Source: Streptococcus mitis SK579 (GTDB lineage: Bacteria > Bacillota > Bacilli > Lactobacillales > Streptococcaceae). From it: a stretch of 36,743 bases of DNA. The position numbers were made by a program, and so were the translations under genes. Shown here piece by piece: positions 34,815 to 36,743 of the stretch. Positions within the stretch are counted from its first letter, which is position 1, and every line of letters starts with the position of its first letter. Below the pieces are notes generated by a model that ran no database searches, was not told where the DNA came from, and worked only from the letters and a program-made list of their open reading frames with translations. Location of the stretch: the NCBI RefSeq assembly GCF_000257905.1, contig NZ_AJJL01000004.1:1-36743 (forward strand). The letters run 5' to 3'.

Positions 34815-35708
34815 CTATTCATTTCTCAATTTCAGACCACGAATCTTTAATCTCTTTTGCAATTCTGGCGCAAATAAAACCAAGGCGAGCAAGATTTCAT
34901 TAAAGAGACGAACCAGATTTTGATCTAGATTTGGAATTTCATAGATATTTAAAATAATCAAACGGTAAACAATAGCACCGATTCCGATAGATAACAAGCG
35001 GCCTCCAATGGTCAAATCGTGTATCAAGACTTCCGCAATAATCACTGCACTCAAACCAACAACGATAGTTCCTGTCCCAGAAGTCACATCTGAAAATCCA
35101 TCATTTTGGGCGAACAAGGAACCACATAGGGCAATCAAACCGTTTGAAATCATGTAACCAACAATCTTCATCGTATCTACATTGACCCCATTTGCCTCAC
35201 TCATCGGAATATTGTCCCCAGTCGAACGCAAGACCAAACCAAACTCCGTTTTCATCAAAAGGGTCAAAAACAAACAAACAAGTAAGAGACAGGCTAAACT
35301 GAGTGAGAACACAGCTTCTTCATTTGTCAGACCAAAGTTCGCTAATTGTTTAAAGACGGTTGAAGAATCTCCCAAGGAAAGATTGGGCACACTTCCCATG
35401 ATTTTAATATTGATGGAATAGAGCCCTGTCAAGGTCACAATACCTGTCAAGAGAGCTGGAATTTTCATCTTGGTGTGAAGCATTCCTGATACAAGACCTG
35501 CTACCATACCTGCCAGCAAAGCAAGTAAGGTCGCAATCCAAGGATTTGTCCCTGCCTGTATCTGTGATACAACGACAGCTGCACCCAGAGGAAAGGCTCC
35601 CTCAGCAGTCATATCCGCAATATCCAAAATACGGAAAGTCAAGTAGACCCCAATCGCCATAATCGACCACAACAAACCTTCTGATAAACTAGATAACACA
35701 AAATTCAT
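34815..35708 (-). CDS. ABC transporter permease (TrpX-type system, BPD_transp_2)
   Basis: The 297-residue membrane protein has about eight hydrophobic segments in the branched-chain amino acid/ribose permease (BPD_transp_2) pattern. Its motif DIADMTAEGAFPLGAAV near residues 29-45 and the cytoplasmic TGDNIPMSEANGVNVDTMK loop are characteristic of this group. GGAGG precedes the ATG. It follows the binding-protein gene by 10 bases and should form the channel as a homodimer. Confidence 0.92.
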   Translation of the reverse strand: MNFVLSSLSEGLLWSIMAIGVYLTFRILDIADMTAEGAFPLGAAVVVSQIQAGTNPWIATLLALLAGMVAGLVSGMLHTKMKIPALLTGIVTLTGLYSINIKIMGSVPNLSLGDSSTVFKQLANFGLTNEEAVFSLSLACLLLVCLFLTLLMKTEFGLVLRSTGDNIPMSEANGVNVDTMKIVGYMISNGLIALCGSLFAQNDGFSDVTSGTGTIVVGLSAVIIAEVLIHDLTIGGRLLSIGIGAIVYRLIILNIYEIPNLDQNLVRLFNEILLALVLFAPELQKRLKIRGLKLRNE

Positions 35709-35718
35709 CTTAAACCTC

Positions 35719-36696
35719 CTATTCCTTGCCCTCTAACTTACTGATATCAATTCCTAGTGCATCTGCCATTTCTTGATTGGTATGCAATTCCAGTTTTTCA
35801 GGCAACTCAACTGCTATATTTTCTGGCTTCTCACCTTTTAAAACACGAACCAGCATTCGTGCTGTCTGACGTCCCAATTCTTCATAATTGGTTCCGTAGT
35901 TATACAAGCCACCAACAGCAACCATTTCTGTTGAGCCACCAAATACTGGTACCTTGTGTTTAATAGAAACCTGCTTGACTGTTTCCATGGTTGACGAAAT
36001 GATATTGTCCGTTGGTACAAAAACCATATCAACCTCTGCCATCAAGCTCTCTGCTGCCGCCTTGACGTTGTTACTGTCCAAGATTGTTTTTTCAACAACG
36101 GTAAAGCCTTTTTCTTCCAGAAGACGCTTAGCCTCATCCTTTTGGACAACCGAATTTGGCTCACTCTGAGTATAGAGAATTCCAATCGTTTTAGCCTTTG
36201 GCAACACTTTCTTTATCAAATTGATTTGGGTTGAAATGGCATCTGACGACTGATCGCTTGTTCCAGTTACATTGCCCCCAGGATGCTCTCTTGACTCAAC
36301 CAACTTGGCACTGACAGGATCTGTTACAGCTGAAAAGATAACAGGTGTCGTTTGTGTTGTATTGGCCAAGCTCTGGGCAGAAGGTGTTGCGATGGCTAGA
36401 ACGATATCACTAGATTCTGCTAGTTGTTGGGAAATCGTTTTTAGATTTCGTTGTTCTCCCTGTGCATTTTGCAAATCAATCTCAATATTTTTCCCTTCAA
36501 CATAGCCTTGTTTAGCCAGCTCATCCACAAAACCTTCTCTAGTAGCGTCTAAGGACTGGTGGGTAATAAACTGCGAAATACCGATACGAAACACATCTTT
36601 TTTCTTATCTGCCTTCAACTGATGTAAACTAATCAGAGAGGTCAAGAGGATACCCACTACCAAGAGAGGGGCTAGTAATTTTCGAACAACTTTCAT
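35719..36696 (-). CDS. trpX: ABC transporter substrate-binding protein, probable tryptophan TrpX family
   Basis: The 325-residue protein has an N-terminal hydrophobic segment (LLAPLLVVGILLTSLISL, about 7-24) followed by an ABC_sub_bind domain from about residue 35: RIGISQFITHQSLDATREGF, then VIFSAVTDPVSAKLV and GNVTGTSDQSSD. As I recall, the pneumococcal homologue takes up tryptophan, but the ligand cannot be proven here. No lipobox cysteine is present near the membrane segment, so it may stay anchored by an uncleaved helix. GAAGGAG precedes the ATG. It is the first gene of the operon; its promoter lies at or beyond the window edge. Confidence 0.85.
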   Translation of the reverse strand: MKVVRKLLAPLLVVGILLTSLISLHQLKADKKKDVFRIGISQFITHQSLDATREGFVDELAKQGYVEGKNIEIDLQNAQGEQRNLKTISQQLAESSDIVLAIATPSAQSLANTTQTTPVIFSAVTDPVSAKLVESREHPGGNVTGTSDQSSDAISTQINLIKKVLPKAKTIGILYTQSEPNSVVQKDEAKRLLEEKGFTVVEKTILDSNNVKAAAESLMAEVDMVFVPTDNIISSTMETVKQVSIKHKVPVFGGSTEMVAVGGLYNYGTNYEELGRQTARMLVRVLKGEKPENIAVELPEKLELHTNQEMADALGIDISKLEGKE

Positions 36697-36720
36697 AATG
36701 AAACTCCTTCTCAGAAAAGA

Positions 36721-36743
36721 TAATACTCAATGAAAATCAAAGA
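36721..36743 (+). repeat. Start of a second BOX-like element, cut by the window edge
   Basis: CTCAATGAAAATCAAAGA (36726-36743) is identical over 18 bases to the beginning of the BOX element at 5684-5701, in the same orientation. Only the first bases are visible, directly upstream of the TrpX-type operon. Confidence 0.7.

Noticed and set aside
1..36743. CRISPR arrays, tRNA/rRNA genes, prophage or intact insertion sequences
   Set aside because: No regularly spaced repeats, cloverleaf-like sequences, transposase motifs or phage structural genes were seen on either strand.

Overview
The window is a chromosomal segment of a Mitis-group Streptococcus (S. mitis / S. oralis / S. pneumoniae complex). 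The evidence is low-G+C DNA, YSIRK signal peptides with LPxTG anchors, a BOX intergenic repeat, a glnR-glnA unit with a perfect GlnR operator, and proteins close to pneumococcal Pgk, EndoD, PepA, PiuBCDA and ScpAB. The gene order joins blocks that, as I remember the pneumococcal TIGR4 map, lie far apart (about SP_0496-0502, SP_1865-1882 and SP_1069-1071). A non-pneumococcal Mitis-group strain or a rearranged genome therefore seems most likely.

Layout. 1-5179 (-): 5' part of a very large YSIRK surface protein that runs off the window. 5180-5880: intergenic region with its promoter, a perfect 46-bp palindrome, a BOX element and the glnA terminator. 5881-9556 (-): glnA, glnR, a small FUSC/aromatic-acid-exporter-like membrane protein and pgk. 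9646-14757 (-): sortase-anchored GH85 endo-beta-N-acetylglucosaminidase. 15061-16692 (+): Na/Pi cotransporter with a PhoU-like tail. 16792-18174 (-): pepA and a bacteriocin-immunity-like small protein. 18410-22131 (+): piuBCDA-type iron uptake operon, whose second permease has a frameshift at an A9 tract near its start. 22242-27955 (-): nine tightly overlapping genes, murI-rdgB-phosphodiesterase-cbpB-xerD-like-scpA-scpB-rluB-yidD. 28156-28404 (-): YneF-family protein. 28690-33678 (+): sortase-anchored GH95 alpha-L-fucosidase. 33999-36696 (-): TrpX-type ABC transporter. The first bases of another BOX-like repeat lie at the right edge.

How the parts fit. Two cell-wall glycosidases (GH85 on N-glycan cores, GH95 on fucosylated glycans) each have a strong promoter followed by a CcpA-type cre site in the leader. 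This suggests carbon-catabolite-controlled foraging on host glycans. The third large YSIRK protein looks like an adhesin or scaffold. Iron uptake, nitrogen control (GlnR), phosphate uptake and chromosome segregation (ScpAB) are core functions.

The observations most worth checking are the A9 frameshift in the iron permease, the long TA-cored palindrome, the unrecognised N-terminal region of the first surface protein, the degenerate XerD-like recombinase, and the leader cre sites. I found no CRISPR array, tRNA, rRNA, intact insertion sequence or prophage gene.
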